A stretch of DNA of 64,000 nt from Coffea arabica (lineage: Eukaryota; Streptophyta; Magnoliopsida; Gentianales; Rubiaceae), in contig NC_092320.1 in assembly GCF_036785885.1 (NCBI RefSeq), positions 23,375,557-23,439,556 on the forward strand, given 5' to 3'. Shown here piece after piece: positions 47,888 through 61,753 of the stretch (its first letter is position 1; every line of letters starts with the position of its first letter). The translations under genes and the position numbers were made by a program. The notes beneath the pieces were generated by a model. That model was not told the origin of the DNA. It ran no database searches and worked only from the letters and a program-made list of their open reading frames with translations.

Positions 47888-49713
47888 ATGCAAAGCCAGA
47901 ACAAAACAGGGAATTCGAGGAATAGAGAGGAGCTATTGTTTGCCGACCAGACTTCGCCAGCACTGTGGTGGCTGGATTTCTTCTTCAGAAAAGCACGGTG
48001 AAGTTTCTTTGGTTTTTTGTTTTTTAGTAATTTTCAGCCCACCACCGCTATCACCATCGCCATCGCTATCGCCGGATTGTCATTATCTGAAATTGAAATT
48101 TTGTGCTCCAATTTTAAATGCTTTTCATGACCATACTTTCTTGTTTGTGGGTTTAGTTCAGGTTAATAATGGTAGATTATTTGTTCGGTTCTCTTATTTT
48201 TTGTGTTGCTGAAACATTGGTTGTGAGTTCGGATAGGTTAGAAATACATTTGAAAGAAAAAAGTTCCGTTTTCGCTAATGCCCAAAATGTATTTGTAAAA
48301 ATGGCAAAGCAAACGAATTTCCGAAACGTATTTCCTAATTGCTCAAGTTGGGAAGGTTTCTGGATATGCATTTCAAATTTATGGATTACTCTTAGTTGCA
48401 AATTTTATTTCAGCATAATTCGTAGATTTTTTGCATCTCTTTGGTTTCTGAAAAAAAGAAGCATGAAAGTTGTACTTTGGTTGAAATACTTCAGAACTCC
48501 TACAGAGTCTTTTCCTGTGGAGTATTAATGTTTTGGGAATAATTGCAGACTGAAGTTTGAAGGAACTATGGAAAAGAATGAGGTTTTGTTTTTGTTTCTT
48601 CAATAACTCATAATTGAAGCCTAAGTGCTTAATTTTGTAAAATGTATTGTGGCGTACTGGACCTAAATTGTCTAGTCAGTCTTTAGTCTTTGAACGGATC
48701 TAGTCATAATTTGACATGAATTATTATTATGTATTGATTAGTTCAGGCAAATTGAAAGTCATACCATTGCTTGAGTATCGAAGATGAGGCATTACGGCTT
48801 AAGGACTAAGTGCTGTTGTTGATCCTAATGCAACGAAATACTATGTGATTAACTCTTTACTCTCTTTCAAATTAATCTCTGATTTTTCAGCATGACAGGT
48901 ATGGATCTCACGTCTCAGTGGCGCATACTCGCTTCGTACGGTTAGTCATTTGCTTATTCTTCACAATTTGTCTTGCTGCATATGAAGTTGAACAACCCTT
49001 GTGTTCTGGTTGTGTCGTCACCTTTAAATTTCATCCATGAGTAGTCATAAATAAAATATTATTCTCAGACATTTACATATAATCAGGCATATCATGGTTG
49101 GTTGTTATTTATTTGTAAATAGAATTAGGTTCATGCAAAATATGTACAATAAATTGTCAAATATGTAATGTTGCTGGCCGAAGGATGGTGTCAATTTTTA
49201 AATTGACTTAAGTATGCATTATCAGTTTTAGTGAAATTAAATTCACGCTATGAAAGTACTCACAGAAGGCGAGGGGCTTAATGCTGTCACTGTTACTTTC
49301 TGTATCTCTTTTTTTTTTTTCAAATGCTCCTAGCCATTCATGGCAAAGACTGGCAAACAATTTTCAACCTGGTCAAGTTAATAGGCAAAGCAGTAGAATC
49401 TGCCACAATTTCTTCCATGCCTATAGCTACTAACAAAGAAGGATGTGTTGTGTTAATGAGCGGGGAAATCTCACTCTATTCTTTAAGTTCCAAGAAGTCA
49501 TTGGAATGCTTCATGAATGAGTTATGTGTCTTCCTTACTTGGCAAATCAAAAGCTTTGTTGTGGCCCCTGGGTCAAGTACCAGAAGAATTTCCTTGTTAG
49601 CAGGCATCTTTGTAGTGAGGAATGAGAACTTCCAAATAAATGGAGAAAACAAGTATTTGTTAGATAGTCTTCTGAATACTGTTGTCCCTATGTCAATTGA
49701 TGCATATATTGAT
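47888..49713 (+). CDS. Gene X, third copy
   Basis: Exons 47888-47997, 48891-48940 and 49334-49713 are identical to the left-arm copy. Only 105 bases of its upstream leader are present, because the duplicated block begins at 47783; a CACTA end and 20 bases of filler replace the normal upstream region. Unless the CACTA end supplies a promoter, this copy is probably silent. Confidence 0.5.
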
Positions 49714-51597
49714 GTAAGTACGCAAAATCACAGTCTGACTAACATCTACTTGAAATCATAATCACTATGTTGGAAGTACTTGATGTAAGTTCTGCTACTG
49801 ATAATGGCTTGTTGTATAACTAATTGGCAAATCTTTGATTACCACATTGAATTTGTGCTTGAAATAATGAAACATGAAAAGCAGAAACAAGTAGTTAGTG
49901 GTTGATTCAGCTGTGGCAATTTTTTTTTTCCTTTTTTTGTCTATTATTCAGCTCTGGCTATTTTCGTTTCTTTCCTTTCTCTTTTCTTTTTAGTTTCACC
50001 AATCTGATTTTGGAAAATCATCACTGGCTTGAATATTTTCGTAGGAATTGTTGGGTTAATGTTTTATTAAGCCCAGCTTTTTGAGAAATCAAACATATGA
50101 AATTAGCAACCTGATTGTTTGGATAGCATTTTTCTGAATTGTGTCAAGTATTATACAATTCAGATAGCATTTTTGTACACAATTGAGAAAGCTTTTTTTC
50201 TGGTGACTTGGGCATGGTGTAATAATCATATTAAAATAGCAACCTGAGAAACCAGACAAGTTGCTATCTACCAACAAAAAACAGAGGACATGGAGGAAGT
50301 AGTAGTAAAAAGGAATAGGCATATAATGTGGAACTGATGATTGATCCATTGCATATATATGTGTAGTGCCTTTTTTAATTGTAGGTGGAGAATGCCAGCA
50401 TTTGTTGATATGCTCTTACTTCTGAACACCGCTTTACTTTGTCCTCAAATTCACATGACCGATTTTAATTGCTTTAGTTGTAAATGTCTTGGCAGGCCTC
50501 TAATTGATTATTTAGTGTCATTGAATGTTATGCAATTAAGCAATTACTACCAGTGGACAAGGTTTGAATTATTTGTGGCTTTCTTGTGACTGGCGACAAT
50601 GAGCCTTGGTTAGAGAAGGCTTTCTCGTCTTTCAAGTGCATCATTCACATATAAATGAGTTGAAAATCAACCAGTGCCAAAGTCTACTCACCAGATTACT
50701 ATATCTAATGCAATTATTGTTCTTTTGTGTTTAAGGAGGAACTATGGGATCTTCTTCCATGTGCTTGTGTGGCAGGGTCGTCTTAGCTGTCTTGCTTCCA
50801 CCATGGGCTGGCAGTGAATACCAATAACATCACTTTGGTACGTAAGTTAAAAGGAAAAATCATTTTGGCTTTTTCAGTAACTAAGATATTGCATTCCGTA
50901 GTCTTGCTTACTTTGCTCCAAATTGAGAAGTGGGTACGTGAGTTTCTTCCTTGTGTCATTTGTTCTATTCCAACCTGTTAAGCCTAATACATGAGAGTTG
51001 ATGAATTATTTCCCCACGATCACGATTGTAGATTCTATTGCTCTCCTCTTATATATTTATTATCCTTAACGATATGCTAAGCAGATTAAATTGCCATCAG
51101 TTTCATGATATATAAATGCATGAAACAAGGATTCAAGTTTTACCGAACAAGAAAGAGTTGGGATTTATGTTTTAGATTCTTGAACTTCAGTTGAGAATAG
51201 AAATAACTAGAAACTGTTATTGGATGACAAATTCTTTTGTGTGCTGATCATTTTTCACCTAGTGTGATCGCTTTTGAGAAACAAATTTGAGTCTTCTGCA
51301 TGCATTTGTCTGTTTTGCCTCTCCACTTTTCTCAATTTTTCTTTCTTAGAATTTCCTGGTGGTACTAGACACGAAGGTTGAGAATACAATTTTTCATTTA
51401 AGTGCAGCCTGATGATGGTGGGGTTGCATTGAGTGGGATTTATTTGGGATTAAGGGGCTCTTGCGAAAATATACTCATTTATGCTATGGGATTACTTGGG
51501 GGGACTAATGTGGTCTAGCCCAAATTGGTGCCGCCCAATTCTATGATGTAACATAACGCCCCATTTGTGGTACTTTGAACACATGGATATATTTCAG

Positions 51598-51925
51598 GTC
51601 CATCTTAGTCTCTTCAGTTCATAAATACAGTGGTAAAGAAAGAAATTGGCTGCCTGATAGGAATCTCAATCACGGAAGATTGGAGAATTACTACTGGCTG
51701 ATAACTGGAATACAAGTAGTAAATGTGATTTATTATCTAATATGTGCTTGGTTTTATACCCATGAACCATTGGATTTGGCTGCTGAAAGCAGGGATGCAA
51801 TGGATTTGGAGTTAGCAAAGGGGAGAATTTTACCTATTGATTCTAGTGTAAAGGCAGAAACAGAACAAGAGAGATATATATGGTGGAGGAAGCATGAATT
51901 TGTTCCTTTTATTGTGCTGTGCTAG
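51598..51925 (+). pseudogene. NPF transporter last exon, third copy
   Basis: Identical to 7823-8150 at an offset of 43775. Confidence 0.8.
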
Positions 51926-52275
51926 GGCACTTTAATTAGATTCTCAGTGCCAAGTTCCCATTTACTTTCCACTGCCAACTCCAAGATCTTGCTCTCCAAC
52001 TTACTTTTTTGTTAAACCTTTGATGTTCTCAAATTTGTGATGCATATAGTGATAGTGATTCTGAAATTTTAAACAAACGGCTCATAAGATTCTTAATCAA
52101 TATGCGATAGTCTGGACAAAAAAGTAAAGAGCAAATTGCCCTCATTCCAATATAGATAAATAGGCAAAAAACGTAATCAAGTACTATAACGTTCCAGTCA
52201 AATATCATCAGTTGCTCGAAAAAACACTACTTATTATAATGTAATCCCTTCAAAAAGTAATGCCTCCACCACTAC

Positions 52276-53553
52276 TTAGTAGTGGATTTTGTTGCCATCT
52301 CGGGTAGCATTTCCATTCCTTGCTGCTTGATCATTAGCACTTCGGGTAGCAATTCCAGTACCTCTTGCTGCTTGATCACTAGCACTTGCGGCAGGTATGT
52401 TTGAAGGTTGATTTGGCTGTGGTGGGCAAGGAACCCCCCTGCTTGGCCCGTACAAATAGCTAGAGCAATTTCCATATTCAAACCAACACAGCTCGGCTTT
52501 CTTTTTGCAATTCCTAATCGTCCTTAAGAGTTCCGTGGGATGACACATTCCTGATAGTATCATTGTTCCGTCTTGTTCCCCTTTATAATTGCGAACTGAT
52601 GGTGTAGAGAAGAGAAATGAATCCACACCAAGATTTAGCCAAACAAATTAAGCATTTAGATTCAGTCAGTCCATAATTTCTGGAATATAAATTATATGCG
52701 TTGAAGGCTCAAAACTAACCACTGAAAATTCTGGATAATTAATTAAGAAAAACTAAAGCACTTTTCTCAGCCACTCTAAAATGCAAGACTTGTGAATTAC
52801 AAGGACACTTACGTAATATGGGAAACAAATTCGACATTTTTTTTGCTAGCAATAATAGCAATACTTTTTGTTTGGACTAGGGGCAGTGATTCCGTGTGAT
52901 TCACTCTGGTTGTTGTATTTATTATCTTATTTGGTATAGAGTTGGTGTATTATTATATTCGTGAAAAAAGTGATGCATATAAATAAATATTTCACATGTA
53001 TTCATTACCACATTAGAATGATTAATGTGATTGCAAATAAAAATTTTCAGCGTATACAATAACCGAATTGAATCACACACAACACAACTGTATTATCCCT
53101 ATTTCTTTTTAATCGTATAGCTAAACATCAATACACACAGGTGGTGAAGAGAAAATCCCTTAATTTTCTGTGACCAAGACCATTCTACTTACAACTAAAT
53201 CAGAGACAGCGACGTATGCGAAGTGATGAAACAATAGAGGAAAAAAGAAAATGAATAAAGAGGGAACAACAAAGTGAAATTTTAACATTACCTTGGATAC
53301 AATCAATTATTTGTATTCTTGCCTTTTGCCACCCCTTTTGAAGCCTATTCATTTTTATAACACAATTCTGAAGAAAGTAAATGAAATACATAAACCAATT
53401 AAATGAGTGAGAGACTAAGCATTGAGAAATTAATTATCTAAATTTAACTTTTGATGAAAAGGAGATTGTAGTAGAATATACCATGAACATCAACTCCTCT
53501 TGCTCAACTTGAGGAGGTATTTCAACTTGTCGTTTCCGAGCAAAGAACTTCAT
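52276..53553 (-). CDS. M1, cysteine-less HMA-fold protein, third copy
   Basis: Exons 53482-53553, 53292-53367 and 52276-52595. The complete gene including its promoter and 5'-UTR intron is present, so this window would contain three identical functional-looking M1 genes. Confidence 0.75.
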
Positions 53554-54280
53554 GGCAAATCGTTGTTGCTGTAGAGGATGTGATGAAAAACAAATTTGAG
53601 AAATCAATAATTAGCCTAGTGATATTGATGAGGAGCAGAATTGATGAGAAAGATCACGTATTGCAAATAGAAATAGTGTACTCTTTTCCTTAAATATGCC
53701 TAACAAAGCTAATCCAAGTCTTTTCATGGTGTAAAAATTATATTCTAGACAAATGCTTTTTTTAAGACAAATGCTATTGTCTCCTGTATATATTATAGCA
53801 CTGGAATAGATACATGCCAATTATTTGAATTTCAATTAAGCTCTTAATTTTCTGATTATCAGTTACTTTTCTAGTTCGTTTTCCTTTTTTTAACAACCAA
53901 ATTTGCAGTTGAGCGTTTTTATGTTGCACATATCCTTCAAAAAATCCAGTCAAATCTCCTTCACAAACTTCATACCGATGTATACAGCAACATTTACAAA
54001 AATCGAAAATAATAAAAGGAAAAACAATGCAATAAGCAACAAATATAACTGAAAGTCAGAAAAGTCTAAAATAATCAGATAAAATAAATGCTCAGATACG
54101 CATGTGCATTCTTGCATCCAGAAACATTGAAAAAATCATGGAATCATTATCAAATTAAATATGCTTTGATACTCAAATAAAATAGTATTAAAGATGACAT
54201 TATTGAATAACATACCTGGAACTCAAGAAATCGTTCTACTGTGGCTACTTTCTTGTGAAGAAGACTATAAAGTTTAGGGT

Positions 54281-54286
54281 TTTATA
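54281..54286 (-). promoter_or_regulatory. TATA box of M1, third copy
   Basis: Same TATAAA plus telo-box arrangement as in the other two copies, at the expected offset. Confidence 0.5.
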
Positions 54287-55923
54287 GTTTCTTCTTTTCG
54301 TGGGCGAGGAAAAAGGTTGCAGAGAATAGAAGTTGGATTCACAATTATAAGACGAAACATTTCCTTTTTTGCAGAAGAAAATGAAAGGGAATAATTGTTT
54401 CCTTAAGGAATCAAGAGGAAATTAGCAAAAAAGGAGACACAATGTAGAAGGAAGTGCTGACTTAGAAACACAAGAGGAACCATGTTTAAATTTAGTAACT
54501 TCGAGTTAGCTCTTTAACTGATTAAGGAAAACTAGTTTTTTTGGAAAAGAGAAAGTAAATCAAGAAAGTGTATAAATAGGGAGAGCAATCAATATAAATT
54601 TCCGCATTTATATGGTAATTATGTGTTCTAGCCACTGATTCTTGTCCTGCTAAAAATTCTATTATTTTTATTTGTTACTAATTATGGTAATTATTATTTT
54701 TGTTATTTGTACTTCATAATATACGACATATTTGAAGTAACATTAGCAGAATCAGAATCGTAAGATTGATACGCTTAGCTGTTTCTTTTATTTATTTAAT
54801 ATATAAACTAAAATTTACTTCATATATTCAAGACAGACAAAAAAAAAAGAATACATTCCATGTAATGCTAATGACGTAGGTTTCAGTCGTCCAATTATTG
54901 TTATTTCTGGTCCTTGTGGGTGCCTTTATGGATCCTGTCTCTCTTCTTTTTTCCCCCCACAACTCGTACGAAAAAAAATTACATTAATTTTTCTTCCGTT
55001 TAATTTTCCTTAAGTTCAGTTTTGGCTGGATACTATGGCTTGGTTAAAATATTTTTGTGTTCTCATGATGGATAAACAACTTCCTTTAGCCAACATGTCT
55101 CTGCTTTATAAGTTTCTTTCTATTCGTACATGTACATGTTTTGGCACAAAAATTAGTTTGAACTCTGGGGCAAAATACTTGGCAATACTGTTTTAGTAGA
55201 AGTTGGTAAGCTTTCAACTTGGCTTTGGTTTTGGTTCTAATTCACTTCCATTGATTTTCATAAATTTTGTCAAGTGTCCTAACATAGTGTTTTAAGGATC
55301 TAGTTGTTCTTAGTATTTTACGGCTAAGTTTTTCTTTCTTTTTTATTTTTTTTTTGTTTAAGGGTTAGGGATAAGATCTTGATAGTTAAGTACCCATGAT
55401 TTGAACGAACCTATAGAGCCAGAGACAATTAATTGGACACTTTTTGCCTTTTATGACTAAAGGGATACAATTCTGAACTGTACATAGAGATTTTCAGAGT
55501 CAAAGGTCTAAAATTAGGCTACATAAAGCTGGAATTCGTATTATTTGGCATGTCTCTTGATTGAACTACATCAGTGGAGAGGAGCTATGTGAAAGTGTTT
55601 ATTGTTGGAAGTACAGGGAAAAGGATTCAAAGGGTTAACTTAACTGGAACTAATCATACAACGAAAAAAAATCTCAATTACATTCGTCTTGTTGCTTTAG
55701 TTATTTTGATCATGAACTTATACTATATGAAAATGCAATGCTACCTATGGTATAATGCTGATGCTACCGATGTTTGTGGTGTTGGATGGTGGAAACTTCA
55801 ATTTTCTCTTGAATTACCAAAGCTTGGATTATATATAATTGCCTTTTTGCAATGCTGCTTAAATATTAAAGTAGTTTTCATGCTCTTTTTTTTTTCCCTC
55901 CCCCATGCAACAAGGCTTGGACA

Positions 55924-56112
55924 ATGAAAAATCGTGCTCTTGATCCGGTAAGTGTCAGTTGTCCTCATGTTTTCTGTAATTTATGGTCTGAAATTGTGGT
56001 TATTAGCTTTCTTGATCAATCAAACTATTTCAGATTATTGTAGTAAGAGTCAAAACTGGGTGCTGCGAAGAATGTCATGAAAAAGTGCACAAAGGTTTGC
56101 GAGCAATCGAAG
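55924..56112 (+). pseudogene. 5' half of HMA-domain gene, third copy
   Basis: Exons 55924-55947 and 56034-56112, identical to 12149-12337. Confidence 0.6.
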
Positions 56113-56932
56113 GTCTGTTAATGAATACTATATGTGTCACGCCCCGAGCCTGCACGTGCCCGTCACATGACATCCGCCGTACTCCCAAGTCCCACTCAGG
56201 AATACAAGGCTACATTAACCAATTAAACTTGGCAATACTAAATAATTTGCTAAATAAAGTGCGGTTCGAATTACATATAAAAGAAAATCTACGAATATAC
56301 CAGATGTTCGTACATTTATTCTCCAATTGAAACAGTGGAAACAAAAGTAAACAAGACTAATAATTAGAAGAAGCTAGTCTGCCAACTTCTATTCACCTAA
56401 ACTAATAAAAGTCATCCTCAGGGTCTTCTATGTAAACCAATTTATACTCTTCAAAATCTGCAAAAATGGTAAGAAGTGGGTTGAGCGACACATCGCTCAG
56501 TAGGTAATATTTACCCCTCTGTTGGACCATGCACACTTAACTTTATAGATACATAGGTATATAAGTACAACTCAGTTTCAATTGCATATCTTTCACATCC
56601 GAAAGTTTTAAAGAACGTTATGAATAAAGCAATCAGTAGTAAAGGAGTGACAAGCAATTTAAGAGCATCTTATTGATAGTTGTACGCAAGAAATCGTAAG
56701 GTCATAACTCATTTCGTCTCAAGTTACGAATCTCTTCATTTCCATTCGTAAATCAACTCATAATAGTTCAGAAGTCTCATTTCAAATCAGTTCATAATCA
56801 TTCCATCAAATCAGCTCATAACAAGTACATGCAATGACCGGCTACTGAGTACTCAACTTAGAGATTTTACCCCTTCTAGGTGGGCGACCAATAAGTTTCA
56901 TGACTACCGATTGGTCTCATTTCATTCTTGGG

Positions 56933-57127
56933 TCAATCGGCTGGGCTTTATACCAGACTACCATGACTTTCTCAATTGGTCAATCGGCTGGGCTTTATAC
57001 CAGGCTATCAATCGGCTGGGCTTTATACCAGGCTACCATGACTTTATCCATTGGTCAATCGGCTGGGCTCTATACCAGGCTACCATGACCTCACCAATCG
57101 GCTGGGCTTTATACCAGGCTACCATGG
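56933..57127 (+). repeat. Minisatellite, third copy
   Basis: Same five units as 13158-13352, with no unit gained or lost. Confidence 0.85.
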
Positions 57128-59239
57128 CGATTAAACAGGACTATAGCCCCTACCGTCTATTTCATGACTGCTCTGAGCTTACTTGTCAAAAATTCATTTC
57201 ATATATCGTATACGTAAATCTTTGATTTCATAAAAGATTCAACTCATTTTGTATATAAGAAACGTATTAAAACATTTCAAATAAGTCACATGGTCCATTT
57301 TTGTATAGTAAAATATGACTTTTATAAATATGTAAGCAAAGCATTTAATCAAACACCTTTCAAGTCAACACAACAAAATAGGATTTAAACAAGTGTCATC
57401 AACCTGTGTCACCATATATAGTCAAAAAATTGACTCTATGAGTTATTCTTTTGAATTTTAGATATTTGAGATTTCCTTTCTTGCAAGTGCTTAAACGGTC
57501 TAGGATGTTGAATTTATTCTGTGAGCTTTGTTGACTGTCTGGTTTTGAAGTTAATTATACCTTATAGATCCATCTGGATGTGTATTTGGATATGAATAGT
57601 AGATTTTGAAATGAATGGATTGCAAATATCCTTTAAACCACTTTGTGTGGCTAACTCTTCCATAAAAAGAATTTCGCTAATCAGTGAAAGATGTTTGGTA
57701 GAGAAAAAATTGATTAGTTCAAGGGTTAAATATTGATATTACGTTTTCCTTTCTCCTTCAAAATTGAGAATTACTATATTTTAAATTTATTAAGAGCGCC
57801 ACTTCTCCATTGCTCTTCCAATAAAGTGTCAACATTTCTATCTCACAGTCATTAATTGCATACTACTTTGGGGTGATATCACAATGAACAAAAAATAATT
57901 GGAGTATCAAAGATATTGTTTATTCACCACTTTCACCTTTTTGTGATTTCTTCTCGTAGTTTTGTTTTAAAATTCGAAAGATACTTTAAGCAGCCAAAAT
58001 GCATTCTGGCCATAGCAGTGGTCCAATTCACTTGTCTATTTAGAAAATCAATTGAACCAATCAAAGCCGGTCTAAAACTAGCCGAATTGGTCAAATTTTA
58101 TAAAAATTAGATTTTTGAGCTGATTCATACAAAATTTTCTTTCCAAAGAAAATTTAAAGTCATCCAATTTATATAATAATTAAAAAATAAAAATAGAAAA
58201 ACATTTGGATTGGGTTGAATTGAACCACTTTGAACTGTAAACCAAAGTTCCTCCAGTTCACTTAGCGATCCAAGTTTAAGAACATTGTTTATAGTATATA
58301 ATATTGGTGACTAAAGGATACTCTTCCAATATACTCACGCAACAATCCAAGCTTATTGGATAGATTGAGGAAGTGTGACTGAGTGATTTGAAATACATTT
58401 TACTTTGAGTTCATTTGAATAAAAAAAATCCATCCCAATTGAAGATGGATAAGAAATCTAAACTCCCTCTAGCAACAAAAATAACATTAGGATACGGGCG
58501 GCAATATCTGATACAACATGAAAAAATTTTAAATAAAACACGGTATGAATAATTTGTGTAAAAAATGAGTTTACATGAACATGACATAGAAATAGAATGG
58601 GTCATACTGGGTCAACCCCAGGATTGACATGATTAATTTTTTACCGGCATGTTAAAATATTTTTAAAAAATTGTTACTCAGGTTTCCTCTTAAAACAAAA
58701 CCAAAATATAGGACTTTTGTTTCTAAATTTAAAGTTTAAGAATTAAAATAATACAACTGACTTCCTATAGGTTTATAGGCAAAGCACGCATTGAAATCCA
58801 AACTCCACAAATCCACATATACAACTCTTGTAATTTTAATTTTTTTCAGTTTTCACCTTCAATCTTTTTTTTGTTGTTGCCAGAATTGACCAACGTATAC
58901 AACTTCTAGGATTTTTAAGATTTTGTTTCCCATTTCAATCTTTAGCCTTAAATTGCCAAATACTTACCATTTGATCAGATAGTGCTTATCTATTCTTCCT
59001 TCTTTTGTGATTACGTATTCTTTTTTAGGCTAACTTCAACACTCTTCTACAAATTTTTTGCTATTTTCGTGTCAGTTTTTTGAATATATTGTTGCTTATA
59101 CTGCTTCTCTCCTGCATAGTTCAATCCATTCTTTTCTCTAAAAGTTTTCTATTTTTGTGAAACAAAAACGAAACTAACTTTTTTTGTGAATTGTTAATGA
59201 AATGATAATACATTCAGGAGTTATATACATAATATTTAA

Positions 59240-59270
59240 CTAGGAGAGGATCACCGTGCAATGCGCGGTG
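59240..59270 (-). mobile_element. Helitron 3' terminus, inverted copy
   Basis: Reverse complement of 16428-16458 within inverted S. Here it has no 5' partner in the correct orientation: the nearby arm copy starts at the equivalent of 4008 and lacks the Helitron 5' end. Confidence 0.75.
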
Positions 59271-60432
59271 TTAATTTCATATTGCCCAGAAAATGCCCAG
59301 ATTTTCAAGTGGAAATATCATAAATCGTATGCATTGCATTTAAGTTATTTGGTTATAAAATGATTAAGCTTTTAAATAAGCAATGTTGTAAGAAAATGCG
59401 AGTAAATAAAGGTTTGCATCTAACATGGTGTCGAGAAAATGATCGAAAAGAAAATAATTGAGGCAAATAAAATTGAAGCTCATCAGTATGATTTTGCTTC
59501 ATGTAGAGATGGGATGTAGTGTTGGGAGAAGTAAATGGGAGATTCAAAAATATTAAACAATGAGTAAACACTATTAATTTTTTCTATTATTCTGTGGAAG
59601 ATTGATTATTTGTGGTGTTTTTAAATTTACAACGAGCATTAATTTTGATGTTGTTCAATCGTTTCTATATTGTTTATCCAATTCTTTGCATGTAACATGA
59701 AAATCGGAACAACTAACGCAACAACTCTGGTCAGGAGAATGGAAGTGTGATACATGGTATGAAGTAGGTGTACAGTGAGAATGAAGGGGGTTCATATTTC
59801 TGAAAAAGGATCCTCCGTGCAACAATCTATCTTCACAGTCAATGGAAACGTTCCCTAACCGAAGTTTATTGTTGGGAGAATGAAATAACCAGTTGACAAA
59901 TAGAAAGGTGGAATTCTAGGCGCACTTGAGTTTCATGCCATAACAGGCCATTTATATGAAATTAATTACTGATTATGCAGAAAAAGGTAGCTGGAAAACG
60001 GTGAAAGCATGCAAATTGCCCAATCCTGGCCATCTAACTTGCAAATTGTTGTGATGACAGATGTTGAATTATTTGAGGCCATACAATTAGGAGGCATATA
60101 ATTAGTAAAAAGAATTATTGAATTAAAGAGGTAAGTGAAAATTGCAATTCAGTGTCATTAAGAATACAAAGCACCGTAACTGGACAAAATTAGGAAGTAC
60201 ATAATAGGTCCAATATACACAATATGATGCATTGAAACAAAAGTTGGTCACTATCTTTACAAACAAAACCTCTTATTTAAAATGTAAAAGGTACATAATG
60301 TCTACAATAATATGTATCCAAAAATGAGGCTAATAAATAATCACTGTAGATCCATGCAGGATAGACAGAGAAATAATTCCGATCTGATTCTAGGGATGCA
60401 TGGCACTTCAATCATGATAATGCAAGGGAAAC

Positions 60433-60788
60433 GGTAAGAGTTCTTCCACTCTTCGGGCTTTGACTCATTGCTAAGCAAAACAAGCCAAACAAATCATTAA
60501 GCATTCTCTCAAATAATTTACTTAATTTGAACTCAAGCCACACAATCAAATAACAGTAAGTATAAAGATATCTGATTGGGCCTAGAACAATAAAGCCTAA
60601 AGAAGTGTCAGATGTTTTAAATGAGGTCCTTTAATCTCCATATCTTGACTAATAACCTGCACATAGATGATAGAACAGCAGAAGCATATTCCAAGGAAAG
60701 TGAAGGAAATTCTCTTAACAAATTTAGCAAGTCAGCAAAATGTTGAATACTGCCAATGCCTCTCATCCTTTTTTCAACAAGTTTATAC
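60433..60788 (-). pseudogene. Two exons of an unrecognised gene in inverted S
   Basis: Mirror of 14910-15265 (exons 60657-60788 and 60433-60470). In this context they would follow minus-strand exon-like segments in the flank at 62-63.6 kb, but I cannot join them in frame. Confidence 0.4.
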
Positions 60789-61753
60789 CTATAAATATTG
60801 AAGTTCAAGAAATGAACCCAAAAGGTTAAAGATGAAATATACAAATTTATTACCAAGTAAAACTTAGTCTAACAACAAAAGTGTAATCAATCTATAAAAT
60901 TAATCAAGGAAAAGAAACTAATGATTCATTATTCAAAAGCCCATCAAAAGAAGATGACATTTTCACACTACAAAATAGTCTATTTAGATAGCCAAATAAG
61001 GAAGCTGACATGCTATGGAGTTCCAAATACGGATGTGCACAATATCTGCTCAACCAAGTCACCTAGTTTAAGATATTCTCACCTATCAATTAAACAAAAA
61101 GTCGATTAATTAGAACTTATACCATCATTAAAACCCAAAAAAGGAAAAACAACAATAAAAGGTGAACAAACACCTACTTAAAGGCTATATTCACCATTTG
61201 TTTATTCCTGGACCACAAATAAAGATTGCTTCTTCCTGTAGTGGGTACCAGAAAAAGAAGAGAGAAGAAAGACAAGGTCAGAGATAAAAATTTGATGGGG
61301 AAAAATTTATCCCTGAGAAATTGCAATGGCAAAGTACCTTCGGTTGTGTAGACAATCATCTCCCTACTCTTACTCTCAAACATATACTACTATAGAAATA
61401 TTGACTTGTCCTAAAAGATGCAGAGACAGAAATTGCATGAAGACCAGGTCCCATATTCAGTGCAAAAACAAGAAAAGAACAAAAGGATTCAACTTTTAAC
61501 TGAGCAAAAAATGATTCCTGAACCAGCTTAGAGGTTTCTTCGGAAAATCTTTAAACTTCTCTGCAAAAGTGAAAGTGAAAAGTCTTAACATCGACCCTTT
61601 TGTTCCATATTAGTTAATGTTATTTATCATTTAACTTCTGATTTAACATATGCACTTGATTAACAAACGGCCACTCTTTTGTCATATTAGTTAATTTTGG
61701 CAGATTTACACTCTTTTGCCAAAAGTGTGTAAAAGGGTACTTCAAACTAAACC

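Larger units (their letters stand above)
47783..57719 (+). repeat. Third, partial copy of arm A (direct)
   Basis: Matches 4008-13944 at a constant offset of 43775. The match begins abruptly at AATCAGTAATCAACATC, which lies in the presumed 5' leader of gene X; everything upstream in arm A (M2, the intergenic region and the Helitron 5' end) is missing. At 57719 it runs straight into inverted S, so 47783-61753 as a whole is one uninterrupted reverse-complement copy of 13945-27915. Confidence 0.97.
57720..61753 (-). repeat. Inverted copy of spacer S
   Basis: Reverse complement of 13945-17978 over its full length. Its right edge at 61753 coincides exactly with the base where S begins after arm A in the left half (13945); beyond it the sequence (TCCTAGCTTCATATATG) is unique in the window. 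The S exons and the Helitron 3' end are therefore on the minus strand here. Confidence 0.97.
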
